Assembly (NCBI RefSeq): GCF_002272135.1
Contig: NZ_NPBF01000018.1
Location: 1 to 64,000 of the forward strand
Origin: Virgibacillus sp. 7505
GTDB taxonomy: Bacteria; Bacillota; Bacilli; Bacillales; Amphibacillaceae
Direction of reading: 5' to 3'
Length of the DNA stretch: 64,000 nucleotides
Under the pieces are notes generated by a model. That model saw only the letters and a list, made by a program, of their open reading frames with translations, was not told the origin of the DNA and searched no databases. Both the position numbers and the translations under genes were made by a program. Positions within the stretch are counted from its first letter, which is position 1. Each line of letters begins with the position of its first letter. Shown piece after piece: positions 9,691 to 16,659 of this stretch.

Positions 9691-10146
9691 TGTCAACAAT
9701 TTAGCAATGTCATCGTATCCCATATCGGAACTTAATTGATAGTTGCCGACTTGCAGTGATTCACTTGCTTCTGTAATGTCCAAATACGTACGGAATGCGG
9801 ATGCATCCTCGATAATACTGGCTTTTTGAAGTGCAGATGCTACGTCTGCGCTAGTCATGCCAGTTTCCAGCTTAAGAGTAAATGTTTTTTGCTCTTCTTT
9901 TTCTGGCTGTTCCGGTTTTTTCTCTTGTGCATCCTTAAGCTGATCATAATCTTTTTTAGTCAGCACATGGTAGTCGTTTTCTTCAAGCTCTTTTTTCATG
10001 TTATCTATACTTGGCTTTACAGTTTCGACTGCAGCTGAAGCTGTTGCAGTTTCTTCCGTTTTAGGATTTTCAGTAAAATGAAACGCAAGCATACAAATGC
10101 CTGCTAAGAGAAGAGCAGTTGCGAACCCTCGGATCACTTGCTTCAT
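9685..10146 (-). CDS. Membrane-anchored protein with a YceG/MltG-like fragment
   Basis: 153 residues: one N-terminal membrane segment (about residues 7-25), a charged Lys/Glu-rich stretch (about 60-90), then a compact C-terminal domain (about 90-150) reading LETGMTSADVASALQKASII...VGNYQLSSDMGYDDIAKLL. That resembles the LysM-like accessory part of endolytic transglycosylases (YceG/MltG), but the catalytic domain is absent, so it cannot be that enzyme. Its position after pst matches the small yqzC/yqzD genes of B. subtilis. It overlaps the upstream gene by four bases, so the pair is translated together. Function unknown. Confidence 0.8.
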   Translation of the reverse strand: MKQVIRGFATALLLAGICMLAFHFTENPKTEETATASAAVETVKPSIDNMKKELEENDYHVLTKKDYDQLKDAQEKKPEQPEKEEQKTFTLKLETGMTSADVASALQKASIIEDASAFRTYLDITEASESLQVGNYQLSSDMGYDDIAKLLTK

Positions 10147-10493
10147 AGCTGAACTCCTGCCTGTTTAGCGATGCGGTATACATCTTCCTCAGCCAGACTT
10201 GTCTGCGTGGCAATTTCCTTGATGGAATATCCTTGCTGCTGAAGGTTCAAAATTTGCTGAAAGATAGCGGGTTTTTGTGACGTCTTATTTTGTTTGGGCT
10301 CATGCTGTACAGTCGGCAGTAGCTCTTCTTCCAGAATCTTGACTTTCTTATTCAACGTATATGTTTCTTGCATAGTCGAAAGGGTCAATTGTTCAATTTG
10401 TTGATCCAGTTGTTTGAATTTATCTTGCATGAAAAAAGAGAAAATCCATAATATGATACCGGCTGCAACAAAAGCGATAGCAGCAATTAACAT
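10143..10493 (-). CDS. Small membrane-anchored coiled-coil protein with a C-terminal HTH-like domain
   Basis: 116 residues. One N-terminal membrane helix (about 2-21), a coiled-coil stretch (about 25-60: DKFKQLDQQIEQLTLSTMQETYTLNKKVKILEEE, shown here in outline), then a C-terminal segment ILNLQQQGYSIKEIATQTSL with the look of a resolvase-type helix-turn-helix. Similar layouts occur in SwrB/YlxL-type proteins. It has GTAGGAGG eleven bases before the ATG and is the first gene of a two-gene unit. It sits at the yqzC/yqzD position of B. subtilis. Whether it binds DNA is unknown. Confidence 0.78.
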   Translation of the reverse strand: MLIAAIAFVAAGIILWIFSFFMQDKFKQLDQQIEQLTLSTMQETYTLNKKVKILEEELLPTVQHEPKQNKTSQKPAIFQQILNLQQQGYSIKEIATQTSLAEEDVYRIAKQAGVQL

Positions 10494-10606
10494 GTTAGTA
10501 TAAACCTCCTACTTATTGCTAACCTAGTTATACCATATCAAGCAGATGCAGGATATATAGTTTTCGACAATTTTCACTTTTCTTCTGAAATAGTTATCGT
10601 TAACGG

Positions 10607-10635
10607 TTGCTTACCTTACATAATTCTGCTATTAT
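10607..10635 (+). promoter_or_regulatory. Sigma-A promoter of rpmG
   Basis: TTGCTT, a 17-base spacer and TATTAT, 64 bases before rpmG. A partly palindromic sequence, ATCGTTAACGGT (10597-10608), overlaps the -35 box and could be an operator. Confidence 0.65.
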
Positions 10636-10698
10636 TAGATGGTCTGAAGATCGTTAAGTTTTCATACACTTATTTAAGATTGTTGGGAGGGATTATAC

Positions 10699-10848
10699 AT
10701 GCGTGTAAACATTACTCTCGCCTGCACAGAAACAGGAGATCGTAACTACATTACAACAAAAAATAAGCGTAAACATCCAGAACGCATGGAGCTTAGAAAA
10801 TATAGCCCACGCTTGAAAAAGTATACGCTGCACCGCGAAACAAAATAA
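10699..10848 (+). CDS. rpmG: 50S ribosomal protein L33, Cys-poor type
   Basis: Small basic protein of the large ribosomal subunit, 49 residues starting [17 protein letters not shown] and ending RETK. Only one cysteine is present, so the two CxxC knuckles of the zinc-binding form are lost. This is the zinc-independent (C-minus) L33 paralogue, of which Bacillus keeps several. It has GGGAGGG before the ATG, its own promoter and its own terminator. Location between pst and yqgN matches rpmGA of B. subtilis. Confidence 0.93.
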   Translation: MRVNITLACTETGDRNYITTKNKRKHPERMELRKYSPRLKKYTLHRETK

Positions 10849-10861
10849 GCTCGACTAAAAG

Positions 10862-10891
10862 ACTCCCCCTTCATTTGGCGGGAGTTTTTTT
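10862..10891 (+). terminator. Rho-independent terminator after rpmG
   Basis: ACTCCC pairs with GGGAGT and is followed by seven T. It ends 23 bases before the next start codon. Confidence 0.88.
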
Positions 10892-10913
10892 ACATAATAA
10901 GGAGGCAGGCAAG

Positions 10914-11471
10914 ATGGGAGAAAAAGAAAAACTTCGACAGGAAGGACTTCGTTTGCTGAAAGAAATGCCGCTTACAGATAAGCTGCATGTTGAGCATCGG
11001 CTTGCAGACCTCCTCTTTGCTTCTTCCATCTGGAAAGATGCAAAAAGCATCGGCCTGACAATGGCCCTGCCGCATGAGTGGGATACAACGAAGCTTACCC
11101 AGCAAGCATGGCTCGAGAAGAAGAGAATATGTGTCCCACTTACTATTGAAAACCGAGGTATGCAGTTTTACCACATCGAAAGCTACAATCAATTAACGGA
11201 CGGAGCGTTTGGCATCAAAGAACCGATCGCCGAACGTTGCGAACCAGCTTCGAAGGATGAACTGGATCTTCTGATAGTGCCCGGCCTTCTTTTCGATACA
11301 TCAGGTTATCGGATTGGTTATGGCGGCGGATATTATGATCGTTATCTAACCGATTATCAACATAAGTCGTTGTCTCTTGCAAGCAGCCGGCAGATTAAGC
11401 AGTCACTGCCAGTTGGACCATTAGATCTTCCGGTGGACCATCTTTTGACAGATGATGGTTTTCTGTTATAA
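10914..11471 (+). CDS. yqgN: 5-formyltetrahydrofolate cyclo-ligase
   Basis: Converts 5-formyl-THF to 5,10-methenyl-THF with ATP, recovering the storage folate. 185 residues with the family's C-terminal loop GYRIGYGGGYYDRYL (about residues 125-142), which holds the substrate and magnesium site, preceded by DLLIVPGLLFD. I used ATG 10914 because AAGGAGG lies nine bases before it; a start at 10875 would fall inside the rpmG terminator. In B. subtilis yqgN occupies the same place. Confidence 0.94.
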   Translation: MGEKEKLRQEGLRLLKEMPLTDKLHVEHRLADLLFASSIWKDAKSIGLTMALPHEWDTTKLTQQAWLEKKRICVPLTIENRGMQFYHIESYNQLTDGAFGIKEPIAERCEPASKDELDLLIVPGLLFDTSGYRIGYGGGYYDRYLTDYQHKSLSLASSRQIKQSLPVGPLDLPVDHLLTDDGFLL

Positions 11472-11534
11472 CCGAATAGGAGTATTCGGCTTAGGGTTAA
11501 ACTAGGCTTATCCCAGAGGAAAGGAAGAGTGCAG

Positions 11535-11723
11535 ATGTGGAAATCCCTCATCACAACGTTAACGTTGGCAGCAAGTGTCGTATTTTTGATACGAGAGCGG
11601 TATCGGGTGCTGAATGCACTTTTAGCCGTAACGGTTCTTCGCAAAGGTCTTATACGGCTTTCAATGGGATTTGAGCCCCTACGTTCCCGTATGCTCCCGA
11701 TTTTATTTAAACGCTCAGTGTAA
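11535..11723 (+). CDS. yqgO: Small YqgO-like protein
   Basis: 62-residue protein with a hydrophobic N-terminal half (SLITTLTLAASVVFLIRERYRVLN) and a basic C-terminal half. A GTG six bases earlier is possible; the ATG has AGAGGAAAGG at better spacing. B. subtilis has the small gene yqgO between yqgN and yqgP, and the RYRVLN segment fits that family as I remember it. The stop codon lies in the loop of its own terminator. Function unknown. Confidence 0.65.
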   Translation: MWKSLITTLTLAASVVFLIRERYRVLNALLAVTVLRKGLIRLSMGFEPLRSRMLPILFKRSV

Positions 11724-11736
11724 ACTGGGCGTTTTT
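11709..11736 (+). terminator. Terminator overlapping the yqgO stop
   Basis: AACGCTCAG pairs with CTGGGCGTT over a six-base loop that contains the TAA, then TTTTT. Confidence 0.8.
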
Positions 11737-11778
11737 CCATGACTTTTTTGATAAACTGTAGGCAAGAGGGGGAGAGGT

Positions 11779-13308
11779 ATGACCTACAACGAAGAAACGG
11801 CCTATTATAAGATGATCAATCATTTGTTAGCCGTTCATGGTTTTACATTAGCGAGAGCTGAAGACGACTTAAGAGTTTGTTGGCTCGAGAAGAAGCAGAA
11901 TGGTATCACCCATGTTGTGAAACTTAATTATAGAACCTTTACTTGGGCAAATCATTTAAAACAGGATATTTTGAAAACGGCGAATCAGATACAGAATATG
12001 AGCAAAGGATTGTTCGCCAGGAAGACGCGTATCTATAATGTCTATTTTGGTGAACAGGAACCTGCGGATGATTGGTCGAAGCTAAAAAAACCTATGATCA
12101 TCAAAAGTAAGCGTCCTATCCCGATGCAGCTTTATTATTTAGATGGCAGCTCATATGAAAAAGAGTCGGAGAAGCTATTTCGTCATTTGAAGCTTGATGA
12201 CAAGATTTCTTTGACTTCTGCTGATGAACATGAGCTTGAGGTGGAGAAGAGCAGACTCCGCAGCTTGCTTGTTCAGCAGCAGGCAGACCAAGCCGTCTTT
12301 CATCGAAAAAAGCCGCTTTTGGTCTATATACTTATCGGAATTTGTGTCGTAATGTTCCTCTTGGAAACACTGCTTGGAGGCTCGACTGACTCTGCAGTGC
12401 TTATTGAGCTCGGAGCGAAATACAATCCATTGATTCTAGCCGAAAATGAATGGTGGCGAATCATCTCCTCGATGTTTTTACATATTGGGGCCTTGCATCT
12501 TTTGACAAATATGCTGTCATTATATTATCTCGGTACACTGACAGAGCAGATATTCGGTCATCGTCGTTTCTTCTTCATCTACATTTTAGGAGGAATCATA
12601 GGCGGGCTGGGAAGCTTTGCTTTCTCAGATAGTCTTAGTGCAGGAGCATCAGGTGCGATTTTCGGGTTGTTTGGAGCGCTGATATATTTTGGTGTTGTTT
12701 ATCCGAAACTGTTCTGGCGTACGATCGGGAACGGTTTGATCGTCATCCTGCTTATTAACTTAGTCATCAGTTTCTCTGCTAGTCATGTGATTGATGTATT
12801 CGCGCATCTCGGCGGCTTGGCAGGAGGCTTTGCCAGTGCTTTGCTCGTTGGCTTGCCTGGTAAAAGAAATACAAGAGCGCGCATTGGCGGTACACTTTTG
12901 TCCATTGCATTTATTGCTGGTCTCATTTGGTATGGATTTACTGGACCAGTAAATGATGCACTGCGTCACGTTCTTAACGTGGAAGATGCACTAAGACAAA
13001 ACGATTATTCTTCTGTGATTTCCGATGCGACCCTAGCTTTGAGTGAAGGGGAATCTGTATATGAACCGATGCTTTTATTCAATCGCGGTTTAGCTTACTA
13101 CAAGACTGGTGACATGGATAAAAGTGCACAGGACTACGAGCGACTGGTGACATTAACCCCGGAGGATCATGCTGCTCATTATAATTTGGCGCTTGTCCTC
13201 CAGGCAGAAGGGAAATTGGAGGAAGCTATGAAGCATGCAAAGAGAGCAGTCGAGCTTAAGCCTGATAACAGCCAGTATGAACAGCTCCAACAGAATCTCT
13301 CTCAATAA
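11779..13308 (+). CDS. gluP: Rhomboid-family intramembrane serine protease with TPR tail
   Basis: Membrane protease that cleaves transmembrane substrates. Three parts: a soluble N-terminal domain (about 1-170), a six- to seven-helix rhomboid core (about 180-395) with the catalytic serine in GASGAIFG (near 289) and histidine in HLGGLAGG (near 343), and two C-terminal TPR repeats (about 420-509). At 509 residues it matches B. subtilis GluP (YqgP), whose known substrates include the magnesium transporter MgtE, cut with help from FtsH. The WWR motif of the L1 loop is present. Its last seven bases overlap the convergent gene. Confidence 0.95.
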   Translation: MTYNEETAYYKMINHLLAVHGFTLARAEDDLRVCWLEKKQNGITHVVKLNYRTFTWANHLKQDILKTANQIQNMSKGLFARKTRIYNVYFGEQEPADDWSKLKKPMIIKSKRPIPMQLYYLDGSSYEKESEKLFRHLKLDDKISLTSADEHELEVEKSRLRSLLVQQQADQAVFHRKKPLLVYILIGICVVMFLLETLLGGSTDSAVLIELGAKYNPLILAENEWWRIISSMFLHIGALHLLTNMLSLYYLGTLTEQIFGHRRFFFIYILGGIIGGLGSFAFSDSLSAGASGAIFGLFGALIYFGVVYPKLFWRTIGNGLIVILLINLVISFSASHVIDVFAHLGGLAGGFASALLVGLPGKRNTRARIGGTLLSIAFIAGLIWYGFTGPVNDALRHVLNVEDALRQNDYSSVISDATLALSEGESVYEPMLLFNRGLAYYKTGDMDKSAQDYERLVTLTPEDHAAHYNLALVLQAEGKLEEAMKHAKRAVELKPDNSQYEQLQQNLSQ

Positions 13309-14129
13309 TATTGCAGCAGTTCTCTGTACTGACCTGTCTCATCCTGATAGAGGACGCGCAGATGCTTTCCTGATTTATCAAAAAGCAAGAGCGGGATATA
13401 GGTGGATGCTGTGCCTTTATCCACTGCTGGACCAATCGGCAGAATATAATTTCGATACAGTCCTTCCCATAGCCGGCTGATAATTTCCTGTCTTTCCTTA
13501 TCTTCTGAAAGTCCAGGGATTTTCGTTAAGTCGGCTGTCGGAAGAGCGGTGAGTGGTAGCTCGGTGTATTGACTTGCTGGAATGGATAATTGTTGTTTCG
13601 CATTGTTCCAGACTTGCTGAAGTGTCCGGCTCGTTTCTGTTTTCGCAATCTGACGGGACTGTATTTCTTTTTCATTTTTTGGAAATGAGAAAAGTTCATG
13701 TGCACCAGATGTGTAGGAGCGAACACCGGATATTTTAAATGTGCTGGTAATTTGATTCTTATGCAGTTCAGCAAAATGAAAAGAAACTGCATCGAGCTGT
13801 TTATTCGGCTGAAGTCTATGTGTCTTCTCCTGTGTAAGCCGGCTAGCGGGGTTCTGCCATTTATTCATTACGCCAACCAATCGGCCATTTTCGTATAAGA
13901 GGCCGACATCTTGCCGTAAGTATGCTTCGGTATCGAGTGTGCTTGTCAGACGCCAATGGATGCGCCGGAAATCGACTTTCTTCATGGAAGTAGATGTATC
14001 GATAAAAGCAGCAGAGCCATCAAGCGGAAAGTGCTGAATGACAGGCTGCGGCTGCTGCATACGAATAATATAAGTGGAGAATAGGACGATGGAAAAAAAG
14101 ACGCATCCAAGTATAAGCCATTTTCGCAT
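13302..14129 (-). CDS. Unrecognised membrane-anchored extracytoplasmic protein
   Basis: 275 residues with a single N-terminal membrane segment (about residues 4-22) and no lipobox, so probably a signal anchor with an outer domain. The rest is polar and rich in basic and aromatic residues, with no catalytic motif I can name. The C-terminal part includes LPIGPAVDKGTASTYIPLLLFD and a terminal YRELLQYY. ATG follows GGAGGAAAACAA. It lies between gluP and a peptidase, where B. subtilis instead goes directly to yqgQ. It is convergent with gluP (seven-base overlap) and divergent from the peptidase gene. Confidence 0.75.
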   Translation of the reverse strand: MRKWLILGCVFFSIVLFSTYIIRMQQPQPVIQHFPLDGSAAFIDTSTSMKKVDFRRIHWRLTSTLDTEAYLRQDVGLLYENGRLVGVMNKWQNPASRLTQEKTHRLQPNKQLDAVSFHFAELHKNQITSTFKISGVRSYTSGAHELFSFPKNEKEIQSRQIAKTETSRTLQQVWNNAKQQLSIPASQYTELPLTALPTADLTKIPGLSEDKERQEIISRLWEGLYRNYILPIGPAVDKGTASTYIPLLLFDKSGKHLRVLYQDETGQYRELLQYY

Positions 14130-14209
14130 TTGTTTTCCTCCTCATTGGACAAACTCTTGCTTATTGATACTATGTAATAGACCGATATGTTATGAAAGAG
14201 GGGATACGA

Positions 14210-15247
14210 ATGAAGCGAATTGATCGAATATCAGAAACATTGGAAAATCTAGTGCATATACCAAGTCCTTCAGGTTATACGGACCAGGCGATTGACTTTT
14301 GCCGCAGCGTGGCAGATTCACTTGGATACCATTCAAAGGTGACGAATAAAGGCAGTCTGCTTATTACGGTACCAGGTAAAGACACAGCTCACCACCGACT
14401 GCTGACTGCTCATGTTGACACATTAGGCGCCATGGTCAGAGGGATAAAAGCAGATGGTACATTGTCCTTGGCAATGATAGGGGGATTCCGCTGGAACAGT
14501 GTCGAAGGGGAATACTGTACGATACATAGCAAAGATAATGCCTTCACTGGCACAATACTGATGCATCAAACATCTGTTCATGTTTATAAGGAAGCTGGAG
14601 AAGCAAAACGGGACGAGAAGAACATCGAGGTCCGCATCGATGAACAAACAACATCTCGTGACGAAACAGAAGCTCTCGGGATTCGTGTAGGAGATTTCGT
14701 GTCGTTCGATCCGCGTTTTGTTCGTACTGACTCAGGCTTCATTAAATCAAGACATTTGGATGACAAGGCAAGTGTCGCAATTCTGCTTGAACTGCTAAGA
14801 GGACTGAAGGAAGAAAACCTGCAGCTGCCATACACCACACATATGCTTATTTCTAATAATGAGGAGATTGGTTATGGAGGAAATTCAAGCATTCCATCGG
14901 AAGTAGTGGAATATATCGCAGTCGATATGGGAGCGATCGGAGACGGTCAAGCCACTACAGAATATGATGTATCCATCTGTGTAAAAGATTCAAGCGGACC
15001 TTACCATTATGCATTGAGAGAACAGCTTGCAGAGCTCGCTCAATCCAATGGTCTGCCATATAAGCTGGATATATATCCATACTACGGATCGGACGCATCA
15101 GCCGCGATACGTGCAGGATACGATATCCGCCACGGTCTTATCGGACCTGGTATTGCTGCATCCCATGCATTTGAACGCACACATGAAAGTGCTTTGACTG
15201 CTACATATACTTTGCTGGATGCTTATTTGAAGAGCGATATGTTTTAA
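14210..15247 (+). CDS. M42-family glutamyl-type aminopeptidase
   Basis: Cytoplasmic metallo-aminopeptidase or deblocking peptidase, 345 residues. Metal and catalytic residues expected of M42 are visible: HVDTLG (first His/Asp), RHLDDKAS (bridging Asp), NNEEIGYG (catalytic Glu pair), VDMGAIGDG (Asp) and SHAFERTH (late His). AGAGGGG before ATG 14210 decides the start over ATG 14192. Related Bacillus proteins are YhfE, YsdC and YtoP; this one is not orthologous by position (B. subtilis has the M20-like yqgT further on), so I give no symbol. Confidence 0.9.
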   Translation: MKRIDRISETLENLVHIPSPSGYTDQAIDFCRSVADSLGYHSKVTNKGSLLITVPGKDTAHHRLLTAHVDTLGAMVRGIKADGTLSLAMIGGFRWNSVEGEYCTIHSKDNAFTGTILMHQTSVHVYKEAGEAKRDEKNIEVRIDEQTTSRDETEALGIRVGDFVSFDPRFVRTDSGFIKSRHLDDKASVAILLELLRGLKEENLQLPYTTHMLISNNEEIGYGGNSSIPSEVVEYIAVDMGAIGDGQATTEYDVSICVKDSSGPYHYALREQLAELAQSNGLPYKLDIYPYYGSDASAAIRAGYDIRHGLIGPGIAASHAFERTHESALTATYTLLDAYLKSDMF

Positions 15248-15260
15248 TTGTAAAGAATTG

Positions 15261-15294
15261 ACCTGAAGTCAACCGGCTTCAGGTTATTTTTTTT
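15261..15294 (+). terminator. Rho-independent terminator after the M42 peptidase
   Basis: ACCTGAAG-TCAACCGG-CTTCAGGT hairpin followed by TATTTTTTTT. Confidence 0.9.
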
Positions 15295-15341
15295 ACATTA
15301 AGGCATATTGTTAAGAAGGTGTGAACGTAGTCTTAAATCAT

Positions 15342-15370
15342 TTTCAATTTTACGTGAAGGTTGTTATAAT
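15342..15370 (+). promoter_or_regulatory. Likely sigma-A promoter of yqgQ-glcK
   Basis: TTTCAA, 17 bases, TATAAT; the yqgQ start is 17 bases after the -10 box, so the leader is very short. Confidence 0.5.
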
Positions 15371-15386
15371 AACTTAGGTGATGTGT

Positions 15387-15608
15387 ATGAAAACGGTTTA
15401 TGATGTGATGCAGCTATTGAAGACGTATGGTATTTTCGTATACATCGGAGACCGCAAGCTCGATTTGACGATGATGCTGGAAGAGCTGCGGGAGCTGTAT
15501 GACAATAACCTATTGTCATTAGAGGAATATGGACAAGCAAATTTGATTCTTAGAAAAGAGATAAGTGCTTTATCGGATAGTCGAGAAGGAGCGGGAAACA
15601 ATGAGTAA
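15387..15608 (+). CDS. yqgQ: YqgQ family protein (DUF910)
   Basis: 73-residue helical protein of unknown function, reading MKTVYDVMQLLKTYG...YDNNLLSLEEYGQANLILRKEI. The family is small, conserved in Bacillales, and sits directly before glucokinase here as in B. subtilis. Earlier in-frame GTG and ATG codons (15378, 15381) are closer to the ribosome site TAGGTGA than is usual, so ATG 15387 is preferred. It overlaps glcK by eight bases. Confidence 0.9.
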   Translation: MKTVYDVMQLLKTYGIFVYIGDRKLDLTMMLEELRELYDNNLLSLEEYGQANLILRKEISALSDSREGAGNNE

Positions 15609-16578
15609 GGACGGACTATTGGTCGGTGTCGATATCGGCGGCACAACAATTAAGCTCGCCATCATCGATGGAACGAGCGAACTAGTTGAAAAATGGGAGA
15701 TCAAGACGGATAAATATGAGCAAGGTCTGCACATACCGAAGCAGATCTGGGAAACAATCCAAGCAAAGCTAACAGAACGTGGCATTGCAAAGGAAACAAT
15801 CCAAGGCATCGGCGTAGGAGCACCAGGGTTCGTTGTCCCGCGTAACGGTGTCATCGCAGAAGCAGTCAATGTCGGCTGGCGTGATTTCCCTCTTTCTGCT
15901 GAGCTTGGCGTACTATCCGGATTGCCTGTTTTCATCGACAATGATGCTAACTTGGCTGCGCTAGGCGAAGTGTGGAAAGGTGCAGGTGCACAGCAGGATA
16001 ATATCATTGCCATCACACTAGGCACTGGTGTTGGAGCAGGTATCATTGCTAATGGCCATATCGTGAATGGAATAAATGGTACGGCAGGAGAAATCGGCCA
16101 TGTCACCGTCGAAGAGAATGGTGCCCCGTGCAATTGCGGGCGAAAAGGCTGTTTAGAAACTATCTCCTCTGCGACAGGTATCAGCCGTTTGGCAACAGAG
16201 GCTGCTGCTGCGCATCCAGAGAGCGGCTTGGGAAGAAGGTTTGCAGAAAACGGTCGCGTTTCTTCCAAAGACGTCTTCGAGCTGGCTGCCGAAAATGATG
16301 CAGAAGCGCAAAAGATTGTGGACAGATCCACCAGCGTCCTGGCAAAAACGTTAGCTAACGCTGCTATCCTTACCAACCCTTCCCGCATCATCATCGGGGG
16401 AGGCGTATCCAAAGCAGGGGATGCTTTGATGGAACCTATCAGGGAAGCGTTCGTGAAAGCTGCCCTGCCGCGTACAACATATGAATGTGAAATCGTGCCG
16501 GCACAGCTCGGCAATGATGCAGGTGTCTACGGTGCTGCTTATTTAGTCAAACAGCACTTGGAAGAGCCCGCAAAATAA
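15601..16578 (+). CDS. glcK: Glucokinase, ROK family
   Basis: Phosphorylates glucose to glucose 6-phosphate with ATP in the cytoplasm. 325 residues; N-terminal ATP-binding motif VGVDIGGTTIKLA (about 7-19), the sugar-binding segment FIDNDANLAALGE with the catalytic Asp (near residue 105), and the ROK zinc motif CNCGRKGCLE (near 177). AAGGAGCGG precedes ATG 15601. It overlaps yqgQ, which implies coupled translation. Length and context match B. subtilis GlcK. Confidence 0.96.
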   Translation: MSKDGLLVGVDIGGTTIKLAIIDGTSELVEKWEIKTDKYEQGLHIPKQIWETIQAKLTERGIAKETIQGIGVGAPGFVVPRNGVIAEAVNVGWRDFPLSAELGVLSGLPVFIDNDANLAALGEVWKGAGAQQDNIIAITLGTGVGAGIIANGHIVNGINGTAGEIGHVTVEENGAPCNCGRKGCLETISSATGISRLATEAAAAHPESGLGRRFAENGRVSSKDVFELAAENDAEAQKIVDRSTSVLAKTLANAAILTNPSRIIIGGGVSKAGDALMEPIREAFVKAALPRTTYECEIVPAQLGNDAGVYGAAYLVKQHLEEPAK

Positions 16579-16594
16579 ATAAAGAAATGCGTGC

Positions 16595-16627
16595 ATGGCA
16601 GCAGCGCAAGTTGCTGCCATCTGTTTT
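16595..16627 (+). terminator. Terminator after glcK
   Basis: ATGGCAGCA pairs with TGCTGCCAT over eight bases; a short CTGTTTT follows, so it may be leaky into the next gene. Confidence 0.7.
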
Positions 16628-16659
16628 ACGCTTGGTTCTATAATGAGGAGGATTTTTAC

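Noticed and set aside
11472-11489. CCGAATA-GGAG-TATTCGG hairpin after yqgN as terminator
   Set aside because: No T run follows, and yqgO starts 46 bases later, so it is more likely an intercistronic hairpin without known role.
15570-16514. 314-codon minus-strand frame opposite glcK
   Set aside because: Low-complexity Ala/Ser/Pro composition and no ribosome site; glcK on the plus strand has all ROK motifs.
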